DNA of 64,000 bases from Comamonas_C sp026954015 (GTDB lineage: Bacteria > Pseudomonadota > Gammaproteobacteria > Burkholderiales > Burkholderiaceae_C): assembly GCA_035063785.1 (NCBI GenBank), contig JAPSFS010000007.1:1-64000 (forward strand). The letters are read 5' to 3'. The notes under the pieces are model-generated. The model saw only the letters and a program-made list of their open reading frames with translations. It was not told where the DNA came from and ran no database searches. The position numbers and the translations under genes were made by a program. Position 1 is the first letter of the stretch, and every line of letters begins with the position of its first letter. Positions 1 through 7,789 of the stretch are shown piece after piece.

Positions 1-790
1 TCAGGCCGTCCAGGCCCTGCTCGTGCAGCATGCGCGGCACCTTGTAGATGGTGTCCACGTCCCACATGCTGATCACGCCCCACTCGGGCACGTTGGTGAA
101 GAGCGAGATCTTCTCGCGCTCTTCCGTGGGCACGGCCTTCTGCGCGCGGCACAAGAGCGCGTCGGGCTGGATGCCGATCTCGCGCAGCTTCTGCACCGTG
201 TGCTGCGTCGGCTTGGTCTTGAGCTCGCCCGCGGTCGCAATCCACGGCAGGTAGGTCAGGTGCACGAAGGCGGTGTTGTTCGGCCCCAGCCGCAGGGCGA
301 ACTGGCGCGCGGCCTCCAGGAAGGGCAGCGACTCGATGTCGCCCACGGTGCCGCCGATCTCGCAGATCGCCACGTCGACCGCGCGCGGCGTATCGATGCC
401 CGCGCCGCGCTTGATGAATTCCTGGATTTCGTTCGTGATGTGCGGGATCACCTGCACCGTCTTGCCCAGGTAGTCGCCGCGGCGCTCCTTTTCGAGCACG
501 CTCTGGTAGATGCGGCCCGTAGTGAAATTGTTGGACTGGTGCATGCGCGTTTCGATGAAACGCTCGTAGTGGCCCAGGTCCAGATCGGTTTCGGCGCCGT
601 CATCCGTGACGAAGACCTCACCATGTTGAAACGGACTCATCGTGCCCGGATCGACGTTGATGTAGGGGTCGAGCTTGACGAGAGTGACCTTCAGGCCCCG
701 CGACTCCAGGATCGCGGCGAGAGAGGCAGAGGCGATTCCCTTGCCCAGGGAAGACACCACACCGCCGGTGACGAAGACGAACTTGGTCAT
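1..790 (-). CDS. pyrG: CTP synthase, N-terminal part (runs off the window)
   Basis: CTP synthase makes CTP from UTP, ATP and glutamine in the cytoplasm, the last step of pyrimidine nucleotide synthesis. The minus strand opens with MTKFVFVTGGVVSSLGKG, the hallmark start of the amidoligase domain with its ATP-binding loop, and continues with LDPYINVDPGTMSPFQHGEV and EIGGTVGDIES, both strongly conserved in PyrG. About 263 codons are present. The rest of the synthetase domain and the glutamine amidotransferase domain lie beyond base 1. The start is the ATG at 788-790. Identity is certain from these motifs; only completeness is unknown. Confidence 0.97.
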   Translation of the reverse strand, partial: MTKFVFVTGGVVSSLGKGIASASLAAILESRGLKVTLVKLDPYINVDPGTMSPFQHGEVFVTDDGAETDLDLGHYERFIETRMHQSNNFTTGRIYQSVLEKERRGDYLGKTVQVIPHITNEIQEFIKRGAGIDTPRAVDVAICEIGGTVGDIESLPFLEAARQFALRLGPNNTAFVHLTYLPWIATAGELKTKPTQHTVQKLREIGIQPDALLCRAQKAVPTEEREKISLFTNVPEWGVISMWDVDTIYKVPRMLHEQGLDGL

Positions 791-900
791 GTCTTGCTTG
801 GGGTGGGAAACGCTGATTATAGAAAGCGTCACCCCCGCCGGGGCCGGACGGCCGGTGCGGCGCATGTGGCCAGCAGGCCACGTACCGCCAAGAATTCAGA

Positions 901-956
901 TGAAAAGAGCCTCCACCGCTTGCTGTGCGGGCGCGACCAGCTCTCCAAATCAGAGC
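901..956. repeat. Dispersed palindromic repeat, copy 1 (intergenic)
   Basis: This copy lies between the pyrG start and the end of the ankyrin gene, and its right edge touches the ankyrin stop codon. The left arm reads AAAAGAGCCTCCA and the right arm GACCAGCTCTCCAAAT, around a degenerate CGCTTG core. It matches the reverse orientation of the family by eye. The core stem is decayed, so it cannot fold as well as the ispA/dxs copy. Confidence 0.55.
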
Positions 957-1663
957 TTTCCCGGGGTGTGCTCCCGCAGCAGTCGCACCATGGCATCGTA
1001 GCCACGCGCCTGGGCCAGTTGCAGCGGCGTGCGCCCGTCGCGGTCGGTCAGCGTTGCGTTGGCGCCCGCCTGCAGCAGCGCCTGCACGCAGGCCTGGTGG
1101 CGCGCGCCCCCGTCACCCAGCACGATGGCTTCCATCAACGCCGTCCAGTGCAGGTTGTTCACGTGGTCCAGCGGTGCTCCGGCCGCAATCAGCTGGCGCA
1201 CCACGCCTGCATGCCCCAGATGGGCGGCGGCGATCAGCGCCGTGCCGTCCCAGCGGCTGGTGGTGAGCGAGGCGCTGGCACCCTCCTCCAGCAGCACGCG
1301 CAGCGTGGTTTCGTCGTCGGCCACCGCGGCGATGGTGACGGCGTCGTAGCGGCCGTCCTCCAGCGCGCCAGGGTCGGCACCGGCGCGCAGCAGTGCGCGC
1401 ACCGCGCCCCGCTGGCGCGCGAAAGTGGCCACATGCAGCGGCGTGCGACCGTGCGCGTCGCGCGTCTCCAGCAGTGCCTTGTTGGCTGCCAGGCGTTCGA
1501 TCTCTTCCACGTCGCCACGCTGGGCAGCGGCGTGCAGGCCACGGTAGCCCTGGCTTTCGGTGGCAGACGGCGCCACCTGGGCCAGCGCTGCCCAGGGCAG
1601 GGCGCACGCGGGTGGGCTCAGGGCGAGCGTGGAGCGGCGCAGCAGCGTGCGGCGTGTGATCAC
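950..1663 (-). CDS. Exported ankyrin-repeat protein
   Basis: A 237-residue protein with an N-terminal export signal (RRTLLRR followed by a hydrophobic stretch ending near ALAQ, possibly a Tat signal) and then about five ankyrin repeats, seen as GYRGLHAAAQRGD, GRTPLHVATFARQRG, DGTALIAAAHLGH, HWTALMEAIVLGD and GRTPLQLAQARGYD. Ankyrin repeats bind other proteins; the partner is not visible. The chosen start is the GTG at 1661-1663, which overlaps the stop of the upstream heme-binding-type gene by 4 nt (GTGA). This implies translational coupling and perhaps a joint periplasmic role. A longer reading frame from 1705 would run into the neighbour and spoil the signal peptide. Confidence 0.85.
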   Translation of the reverse strand: MITRRTLLRRSTLALSPPACALPWAALAQVAPSATESQGYRGLHAAAQRGDVEEIERLAANKALLETRDAHGRTPLHVATFARQRGAVRALLRAGADPGALEDGRYDAVTIAAVADDETTLRVLLEEGASASLTTSRWDGTALIAAAHLGHAGVVRQLIAAGAPLDHVNNLHWTALMEAIVLGDGGARHQACVQALLQAGANATLTDRDGRTPLQLAQARGYDAMVRLLREHTPGKL

Positions 1664-2163
1664 TTGAGCTGGTCCTTCACGGCGTCGAGCGCGGCCACGG
1701 CGCATTGCTCGTCCAGATGGCCACCGGGGGCGCCGGCCACGCCGATGGCGCCCACCACTTCATCGCCCGCACGCACCGGCACGCCGCCGCCCAGCAGCAG
1801 AAAGCCCTGGATGTGCACCAGATTGGCGGCGCCGGGGTTCTTTTGTGCGCCTTCCATCATGGCCAGCGTGTTGTTTTTGGCGGAGACCGCGGTGTAGGCC
1901 TTCTCGCGTGCCGATTCCATCGTGTGCGGGCCGGCGTTGTCGGCGCGCTGCAGCACGCGCAGGTTGCCGCCACGGTCGACCACGGCCACGGCAACCGCGT
2001 AGCCGTTGGCCTGGCAGGTGGCCACGGTCTTGGCGGCGATCTGGCCGGCCAGCTCCAGCGTCAACGTGCGCTCGGTGCGCAGCGCGCTGGATTGGGCGAA
2101 GGCCGGGGTGGCCAGGAGGGCGGCGCAGGCGGTGGCAAGGCTCAGGCGAAACAGGGTTTTCAT
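1660..2163 (-). CDS. Exported GlcG/HbpS-family heme-binding-like protein
   Basis: A 167-residue protein with a clear Sec signal peptide (MKTLFRLSLATACAALLATPAFAQ) and the GlcG/HbpS (DUF336) fold signature: AVAVVDRGGNLRVLQRADNAGPHT, the SAREKAYTA segment, a glycine-rich GGGVPV and GAIGVAGAPGG near the C-terminus. Family members bind heme or small cofactors, or sense redox state outside the cytoplasm, but the exact ligand is usually unknown. It is the first gene of a two-gene operon with the ankyrin protein downstream. The promoter must lie in the 104 bases between 2164 and 2267. Confidence 0.88.
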   Translation of the reverse strand: MKTLFRLSLATACAALLATPAFAQSSALRTERTLTLELAGQIAAKTVATCQANGYAVAVAVVDRGGNLRVLQRADNAGPHTMESAREKAYTAVSAKNNTLAMMEGAQKNPGAANLVHIQGFLLLGGGVPVRAGDEVVGAIGVAGAPGGHLDEQCAVAALDAVKDQLK

Positions 2164-2267
2164 GACAGTCTGTGGGTGGGTTGCGGCCGATGACCGACCG
2201 TGCCGTCATTGTTCGAAAACCCGCCTTTGCGCACCATCCGCACGGATCGCGCGGCAGCTCCGTAGAT

Positions 2268-2891
2268 TTACGGAGGGCCTTCGTCCACCAGCGCGGCGTA
2301 CTGGCGCACCAGCTGCGCCAGCGTCTGCACCTGCAGCTTTTCCTGCAGGTGGGCGCGGTGCGTTTCCACCGTGCGTGGCGAGAGCTCCAGCGCGCGGGCG
2401 ATCTCCTTGTTGGTCAAGCCGCCAATCACGAGGCCCAGCACCTCGCGTTCGCGTGCCGACAGCAGGGCAAAGCGCTCGCGTGCCTCGCGCCCGGTGGCCT
2501 TCTGCCGACGCAGCGCCACATGGGCGCGCACGGCGGTCTGCACGGCGGCCAGCAGCAGTTCATCGTCCACCGGCTTTTCGAGGAACTCGGCCGCGCCCGC
2601 CTTGAACGCCGCGCGGCACATCGCCACCGTGCCGTGGCCGGTGAGCATGATGACGGGCTGATCCACCCCTTGCGCGCGCAACTCCTCGATCACCGCCAGC
2701 CCCGAGAGGCCGGGCATGCGCATGTCCAGCACGATGGCGCCAACGGCATCGCGATCGAAACGGGCGAGAAATTCCTGCGGGTCGGCCCAGGGTGCCACGC
2801 GCAGCCCCACGGTGGCGATCAGCATGGCCAGCGCTTCGCGCACCGAGGTGTCGTCGTCCACCAGCTGGATCAGGGGTGAGATGGGGCTCAT
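2268..2891 (-). CDS. LuxR/FixJ-type response regulator
   Basis: A 207-residue transcription regulator. The receiver domain (residues 1-125) carries the acidic cluster DDD (12-14), the phospho-acceptor Asp56 in IVLDMRMPG, and the conserved Lys in FLEKPVDD. The C-terminal LuxR-type helix-turn-helix shows LSAREREVLGLVIGGLTNKEIA and SPRTVETHR. The start ATG at 2889-2891 overlaps the stop of the sensor kinase gene by 4 nt, so the two form a coupled pair. The domain order is that of the FixJ group. Target genes are unknown; the adjacent heme-binding/ankyrin operon is a possible target by position only. Confidence 0.93.
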   Translation of the reverse strand: MSPISPLIQLVDDDTSVREALAMLIATVGLRVAPWADPQEFLARFDRDAVGAIVLDMRMPGLSGLAVIEELRAQGVDQPVIMLTGHGTVAMCRAAFKAGAAEFLEKPVDDELLLAAVQTAVRAHVALRRQKATGREARERFALLSAREREVLGLVIGGLTNKEIARALELSPRTVETHRAHLQEKLQVQTLAQLVRQYAALVDEGPP

Positions 2892-4456
2892 GGCGGGGTC
2901 GATGAGGTGGTGGAGAGGGCTGGGGCCGCGGGCAGCTCGAGCTCGAACTGGCTGCCGCCGCCAGGCGCCGCACGGTAGCGCAGTTGCCCACCCAGGGCGA
3001 GCGCCAGCGTCTGGCACAGCGGCAGCCCCAGGCCCAGGCCGCCTTCGTGGGTGGTGAAGAACGGCTCGAACAGATGGGGCAGGTCTTGCGCGGGCACGCC
3101 CGGGCCGTTGTCGCAGACGGCGCAGCACACCGTGCTGCCCGCAGATGAAAGGTGCACGGTGATGCGGCGCGTGCCCGTGCTGCTTCGGCCGAGCGCGCGC
3201 AGGGCGTTGGTGATGAGGTTGTGCAGGATCTGCTCGATGGCGGTCGCATCCCCGAGGGCGGATGGGGCCTGGCCTTCGATGTGCAGCGCCGTGGCGCTGG
3301 CAGCGAGATCGGGCGCCAGCAGCGTGCCCAGGCGCCGGGCAATGGGTGCCAGGTCCACCGGCCGTGCAACGAGGGCCGCATCCCCCGGCTGCAATTGCCG
3401 CCTGAGCCGCGCCACCACATCGGCCGCGCGGCGCACCTGACTGCTGGCGAGCGTGAGGGCCTGCTGCGCCGAGTGCTGCGAGGCTTCGTCCAGAGGTTCT
3501 TCGCGCAGCAGGCGCAGCGCACTCTGGCTGGCGCTGAGCGCGGCCGTCAACGGCTGGTTGAGCTCGTGCGCCAGCCCCGCCGCCAGTTCACCCAGGGTGC
3601 CCAGGCGGGCCGTGCGGGCCAGGCGTTCGAGCTCGGCGCTGCGCAGGCGTTCGGCGCGCAGGCGCTGGTTGCGATCGATCAGGGCCGTTGCCCCCAGACA
3701 CAGCACGGCCCAGACCGCAAGCCAGCCCCAGGGCCATTGCGTGGGGCCCGCCATGCGGCGTGCCTGAAAGTCAAAGGCTTGGCTGGCGCTGGCGAGCGGC
3801 TCGTTCAGCGTGAAGCCGCGCGTCAGGCCCAAGGGCTGGGGCGACGGCGTGCGATCGTCCCTGAGGGTGATGGCTTGTTCTCCGTGGCGCAGTTGCACGC
3901 GAATGGCGTCGCCGCTGGCCCAGGGCCACTGCGTTGGTGCGAGCAGCTGGCGCGCGTCGATGAGCAGCGCAAAGCTCGCGCTTGAGCCGGCCAATACCAG
4001 TGCGTAGCGAGCGCTTGCGGCGTCGAAAACGGCGAGCACCGGGTGGCGCGTTGCCGCGGGCAGGGCGCTTGAAGCGGCTTCCGCGCGCACCAGGCTTGCG
4101 ATGGGTACCCCCGCTGCCGCTGCCGCCGTGGGCCAGGTGCCGCCGGGCACTTGACGGCGCCAGGCGGCCTGCACCTGGGGGTAGAGCGCGGGCAGGCGCC
4201 CGGTCGCGTCCGCCTCGCGATCGCCCTGATCCGGCTGGGTCAGCAGGGTCAGCGTGGCCAGAATGGCGTCCAGCCGCGCGGTGGCCTGGTTCAGCTGCAC
4301 CAGCGTTGCGCGCGCCTCGGACAGGAAGGCCGCGCGCCGCTGTGCAAGATCGAGGCGCACGATGAGTGTGGCGCCTGCAAGCAGCACCAAAAGCCCGGCC
4401 CACCACGCCCAGCGCATGCGTGAAGTGATGGCGTGAAGCAACTGGCGCTGGGGCAT
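2888..4456 (-). CDS. Membrane sensor histidine kinase
   Basis: A 522-residue kinase partner of the downstream response regulator. A transmembrane helix near residues 16-35 and a second near 250 (WGWLAVWAVLCLGATAL) bracket a periplasmic sensor region without a recognisable named fold. The cytoplasmic part has the H-box GELAAGLAHELNQPLTAAL around residue 290, the N-box EQILHNLITNALRAL, the G1 box CDNGPGVP and the G2 box GGLGLGLPL. The AHELNQPL form is typical of the FixL/DctB-like HPK4 class. The signal sensed cannot be read from the sequence. Confidence 0.93.
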   Translation of the reverse strand: MPQRQLLHAITSRMRWAWWAGLLVLLAGATLIVRLDLAQRRAAFLSEARATLVQLNQATARLDAILATLTLLTQPDQGDREADATGRLPALYPQVQAAWRRQVPGGTWPTAAAAAGVPIASLVRAEAASSALPAATRHPVLAVFDAASARYALVLAGSSASFALLIDARQLLAPTQWPWASGDAIRVQLRHGEQAITLRDDRTPSPQPLGLTRGFTLNEPLASASQAFDFQARRMAGPTQWPWGWLAVWAVLCLGATALIDRNQRLRAERLRSAELERLARTARLGTLGELAAGLAHELNQPLTAALSASQSALRLLREEPLDEASQHSAQQALTLASSQVRRAADVVARLRRQLQPGDAALVARPVDLAPIARRLGTLLAPDLAASATALHIEGQAPSALGDATAIEQILHNLITNALRALGRSSTGTRRITVHLSSAGSTVCCAVCDNGPGVPAQDLPHLFEPFFTTHEGGLGLGLPLCQTLALALGGQLRYRAAPGGGSQFELELPAAPALSTTSSTPP

Positions 4457-4654
4457 GGGGAGCAGATTCAGAGTTCAGCCATTGTTTCACTGCAGGTCCA
4501 GTGGCGGGCATCAGGGCGTGAACGCCTGGTGCGCGTTCGCTTTGTCACCCCCGACTCAAATGTGCCTGTGGGGCTTTCAACCGCGTGCTGCGTTTGCTTT
4601 TTGCGTAACGCCAGCAAACACGGCGCGGGTGCGGCAGTCTGCTAAATTGCCCGC

Positions 4655-5902
4655 ATGAGCGTCCTAAATGGCAAACACATCGTTCTGGGCCTTTCCGGTG
4701 GCGTGGCCTGCTACAAGGCTGCGGAGCTGACCCGTCTGCTCACCAAGGCGGGTGCCAGCGTGCAGGTGGTGATGAGTGAGGCCGCCGAGCACTTCATCAC
4801 GCCCACCACCATGCAGGCGGTGAGCGGGCGCGCGGTGTACACCTCGCAATGGGATGGGCGGGAGAGCAACGCCATGCCCCACATCAACCTGAGCCGCGAG
4901 GCCGATGTGATGCTGATCGCGCCGTGCAGCGCGGACTTCCTTGCGCAACTGGCGCAGGGGCGGTGCACGGAGCTGCTTGGCCTGCTGTGCGTGGCGCGTC
5001 CGATGGACAAGGTGGCGCTGCTGCTGGCGCCCGCGATGAATCGTGAAATGTGGGCGCACCCGGCCACGCAGCGCAATCTGGCGCAGGCCGTGGCCGATGG
5101 TGCGGTGTCGCTGGGTGTGGGTTGTGGTTCGCAGGCGTGCGGAGAGACGGGCGACGGTCGCATGCTTGAACCCGAGGAAATCGTGCAGGAGCTGGAGGTC
5201 TTCTTCACTCCGAAACTGCTCGCGGGCGAGCGCGTGCTGATCACCGCGGGGCCGACGTACGAGGCGATCGACCCGGTGCGCGGCATCACCAACCGCTCCA
5301 GCGGCAAGATGGGGTTCGCGGTGGCGCGCGCCGCGCGCGAGGCGGGCGCCGAGGTCACGCTGGTCGCCGGGCCCGTGGCGCTCGCCACGCCGCGCGGCGT
5401 CACGCGCATCGACGTGCAATCCGCACAAAACATGCTCGAAATCGTTGACCAGCAAGCGCCAGAGGCTACTGTGTTCATAGCGACGGCGGCTGTGGCCGAC
5501 TGGCGTCCGGCGGCGGTGGCGTTGCACAAGATCAAGAAGGACGGCGGCGGTGCGGCGCCGCAATTGGGCTTAGTCGAAAACCCCGACATCCTCGCCCGGG
5601 TGGCCGCCAGCGCGCGCGCGCGCAGCGGCGTGCTGTACTGCGTGGGATTCGCGGCCGAAAGCGAGAACCTGCTGGAGCATGCGCGGGCCAAGCGCGAGCG
5701 CAAGGGCGTGCCGCTGCTCGTGGGCAACATCGGCCCCGCGACCTTCGGGCAGGACGACAACGCGCTGCTGCTCGTGGACAGCGCGGGCAGCCACGAACTG
5801 GCGCACGCGAGCAAGCGCGAGCTCGGCCGCCAGCTCGTGGTGGAACTGGCGCACCGGCTCGCCGCCGCGCGCGGGCGCAATCCTGAGGGAGTGAATCCAT
5901 GA
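4655..5902 (+). CDS. coaBC: Bifunctional phosphopantothenoylcysteine decarboxylase/phosphopantothenate-cysteine ligase
   Basis: CoaBC carries out two consecutive steps of coenzyme A synthesis. The N-terminal FMN-dependent CoaC half (to about residue 190) has GLSGGVACYKAAEL, the active-site His in the MPHINLS segment, and PAMNREMW. The substrate-clamp Cys lies in ACGETGDGRMLEP. The C-terminal CTP-dependent CoaB half starts near LAGERVLITAGPTYEAIDPVR and includes NRSSGKMG and AAVADWRP. Length (415) is close to normal. Residues 260-275 (EIVDQQAPEATVFIA) are encoded by DNA resembling the dispersed palindrome (5443-5484). The stop overlaps the next gene by 4 nt. Confidence 0.96.
   Translation: MSVLNGKHIVLGLSGGVACYKAAELTRLLTKAGASVQVVMSEAAEHFITPTTMQAVSGRAVYTSQWDGRESNAMPHINLSREADVMLIAPCSADFLAQLAQGRCTELLGLLCVARPMDKVALLLAPAMNREMWAHPATQRNLAQAVADGAVSLGVGCGSQACGETGDGRMLEPEEIVQELEVFFTPKLLAGERVLITAGPTYEAIDPVRGITNRSSGKMGFAVARAAREAGAEVTLVAGPVALATPRGVTRIDVQSAQNMLEIVDQQAPEATVFIATAAVADWRPAAVALHKIKKDGGGAAPQLGLVENPDILARVAASARARSGVLYCVGFAAESENLLEHARAKRERKGVPLLVGNIGPATFGQDDNALLLVDSAGSHELAHASKRELGRQLVVELAHRLAAARGRNPEGVNP
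5443..5484. repeat. Dispersed palindromic repeat, copy 2 (inside coaBC)
   Basis: Half of the repeat family is recognisable: GTTGACCAGCAAGCGCCAGA, then GGCTAC and, 8 bases on, ATAGC, matching the right half of the consensus. The reading frame passes through it without an obvious change in protein length relative to other CoaBC proteins, so this could be an old conversion or a chance resemblance. Confidence 0.4.
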
Positions 5903-6270
5903 TGCAGACCCCCGACGACGGCCCGCCGGATGGCGATTTCGCGCGCTACGTCGAGCGGCTGACGGTGGCCCCGGTGGCCGCCTCCGGTCCCGCACCGGGC
6001 GCGCGCCCGCGGCCTGCGGCGCGTGCTGCAAGCGCTACCGCGGCGGGATCGCGCAAGGCATCCGCCCGGCCTGCGAAAGCCGTGGCGCAGCTCGCGGCGT
6101 CTTCGGCGTGGGTGCGCATTGCGCGCGCATCCACCGTCGCAGCGCTGATGATCGTGCTGGCGTGGTTGTTCGAGCCGCGGCTGCTGGTGCCGGCCGTGAT
6201 ACTGGGCGGGGCCTGGTACCTTGCGGCGCTGATCCGCATCGTGGCGCAGATGGTGCGCAGTGCACGCTGA
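5899..6270 (+). CDS. Small membrane protein of unknown function
   Basis: A 123-residue protein whose ATG overlaps the coaBC stop by 4 nt, so it is almost certainly translated. The N-terminal 70 residues are rich in Ala and Pro and look disordered. Residues from about 78 to the end form two hydrophobic helices (STVAALMIVLAWLFEP and LLVPAVILGGAWYLAALIRI) and a short basic tail. I do not recognise a family. The position between coaBC and dut suggests co-transcription with nucleotide/cofactor genes, but no function follows from that. Confidence 0.75.
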   Translation: MMQTPDDGPPDGDFARYVERLTVAPVAASGPAPGARPRPAARAASATAAGSRKASARPAKAVAQLAASSAWVRIARASTVAALMIVLAWLFEPRLLVPAVILGGAWYLAALIRIVAQMVRSAR

Positions 6271-6280
6271 AGCCCGGGCC

Positions 6281-6727
6281 ATGCAGGTAGACCTGAAAAT
6301 CCTCGACGAGCGCCTGCACGCGCAGATGCCGTCGTACGCCACGCCCGGCAGCGCGGGGCTCGACCTGCGTGCCTGCCTCAAGGCGCCGCTGCAGCTCGCG
6401 CCGGGGCAGTGGGAGCTCGTGCCCACCGGCATGGCGATCCATCTGCAAGACCCCGACTACGCCGCGCTGATCCTGCCGCGCTCGGGCCTGGGACACAAGC
6501 ACGGCATCGTGCTCGGCAACCTCGTCGGGTTGATCGACAGCGACTACCAGGGCGAGCTGATGGTCAGTTGCTGGAACCGCAGCGCCGCGGCCTTCACGCT
6601 CGCACCGATGGAGCGGCTCGCGCAGCTCGTGATCGTGCCTGTGGTGCAGGCGCGGTTTCGGTTGGTGGAAGAATTTGTCGCAAGCAAGCGCGGCGCAAGA
6701 GGCTATGGTTCCACCGGACGGCAGTGA
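6281..6727 (+). CDS. dut: dUTP diphosphatase
   Basis: Hydrolyses dUTP to dUMP and pyrophosphate, keeping uracil out of DNA and feeding dTMP synthesis. The 148-residue length fits trimeric dUTPases. Visible motifs are PGSAGLDLRA (motif 1), PRSGLG (motif 2), GLIDSDYQGELMVSCWN (motif 3) and ERLAQLVIVPV (motif 4). Motif 5 at the C-terminus is RGARGYGSTG rather than the usual RGxGGFGSTG, with Arg at a normally Gly position. The ATG at 6281 gives the standard start MQVDLKILD; an earlier in-frame GTG lies inside the upstream gene. Confidence 0.94.
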   Translation: MQVDLKILDERLHAQMPSYATPGSAGLDLRACLKAPLQLAPGQWELVPTGMAIHLQDPDYAALILPRSGLGHKHGIVLGNLVGLIDSDYQGELMVSCWNRSAAAFTLAPMERLAQLVIVPVVQARFRLVEEFVASKRGARGYGSTGRQ

Positions 6728-6765
6728 CGTTCCGGCAGAGGCGTGTTTTGTTCGAAGAGGTTTAC

Positions 6766-7215
6766 ATGAAGCAATTCTCTCGTGGCATCTCTACTTTCGG
6801 GGCCGTGGCCGTGACAGTCACGTTGGTCGGCTGCGCCAGCCAGCCGCGCTATACCAGCGCACAGCAGCGCTATTCCGTGCAGCAGGTGCCGGTCCACCAG
6901 AACCAGCCGGACCCGCAAGGCACGCTCCACGGCACGGTGGTCAACATCGAGCCGGTCACTCGCAGCGGCGGTACGGGCGCAACGGGCGCCGTGGTTGGCG
7001 GGGGTGGGACGCTGGCCGCGATCGCGGGTGTCGTGGTCGGCGCGCTGACGGGCAACGCCATCGAGCCGCAGGGCATACGCGGCATCGCCGGCTCGTCCTA
7101 TGTCACGATCCGTTTCGACAACGGCGACATCCTGACCTACGAAGTGCCGACGCTGGGGAATGTGCGCAAGGGCGACCGCGTGCGCGTCTACCAAGGCCAG
7201 ATCACGCGCATGTAG
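6766..7215 (+). CDS. Glycine-zipper outer-membrane lipoprotein (SlyB/OsmB-like)
   Basis: A 149-residue lipoprotein. The signal peptide ends in the lipobox LVGC (Cys around residue 22). The centre is a glycine-zipper two-helix segment (GATGAVVGGGGTLAAIAGVVVGALTGNAIE), as in SlyB and PcP/17-kDa antigen proteins. The C-terminal part (SSYVTIRFDNGDILTYEVP, then VRKGDRVRVYQGQITRM) is a small beta domain common to this group. It is expected in the outer membrane, facing the periplasm, with a role in envelope integrity. A GAAGAGG ribosome site precedes the ATG at 6766. Confidence 0.86.
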   Translation: MKQFSRGISTFGAVAVTVTLVGCASQPRYTSAQQRYSVQQVPVHQNQPDPQGTLHGTVVNIEPVTRSGGTGATGAVVGGGGTLAAIAGVVVGALTGNAIEPQGIRGIAGSSYVTIRFDNGDILTYEVPTLGNVRKGDRVRVYQGQITRM

Positions 7216-7222
7216 GCCCGGT

Positions 7223-7747
7223 TCAGTGCGCTGCGCCGCCGCCGGGCGCCAGCGGCTGCACGCGAAAGAAGCCCACGCCCGCGCTGCGGCGCTCGATTTC
7301 CTCCTCGGTCGCCTCACGCACCGCGTGGACCTTGATCTCGATGCGCAGCGCGATGCCCGCAAGCGGGTGGTTGCCGTCGAGCACCACGTGGTCGGGGTAG
7401 ATCTGCGCCACGGTGTACAGGTGCTCGCGCGGCGCGTCGGCACTTGTGCCCGCGGGTAGTTCGCTGCCGTCGATCACCATGCCTTCCTCAAGCGCGGCGG
7501 GAAAGAGCGAGCGCGGTTCGAGGAACAGCAGCCCCTCGTGGTAGTCGCCGAACGCCTCTTCAGGCTCCAGGTGCAGTGACAGCGTCGCACCCGCGGCGTG
7601 ACCGGCCAGCGCCTGTTCGATGCGCGCGAGCAGGTCGTCGCCGCCGACGAGGAACTCCACCGGGTCTTCGAGCACGTCCAGTTCCTCGCCCAGCGTGTCC
7701 TTGAGGACCCAGGTGAGCGCGACGACGCAGGGTTCGTTGATTTCCAT
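7223..7747 (-). CDS. FKBP-type peptidyl-prolyl isomerase, SlyD-like
   Basis: A 174-residue cytoplasmic proline isomerase/chaperone. The FKBP domain is split by an insert-in-flap domain as in SlyD: VALTWVLKDTLGEELD, the GLEKAL-type helix as DDLLARIEQALAGHAAG, PEEAFGDYHEGL, and DGNHPLAGIALRIEIKVHAVREATEEE. The His/Cys-rich metal-binding tail of E. coli SlyD is absent; the protein ends in a short Gly/Ala tail. The start is the ATG at 7745-7747. It is convergent with the upstream lipoprotein gene and divergent from roxA, 42 nt away. Confidence 0.9.
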   Translation of the reverse strand: MEINEPCVVALTWVLKDTLGEELDVLEDPVEFLVGGDDLLARIEQALAGHAAGATLSLHLEPEEAFGDYHEGLLFLEPRSLFPAALEEGMVIDGSELPAGTSADAPREHLYTVAQIYPDHVVLDGNHPLAGIALRIEIKVHAVREATEEEIERRSAGVGFFRVQPLAPGGGAAH

Positions 7748-7789
7748 AGGAGAATTGTCGCAGTACTTTGCCGCGGACGGAGGCGCGCG

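Noticed and set aside
23..1897. Long open frame on the plus strand across pyrG, ankyrin and heme-binding genes
   Set aside because: Antisense shadow created by G+C-rich third positions; no signature, no ribosome site, and real families occupy the other strand.
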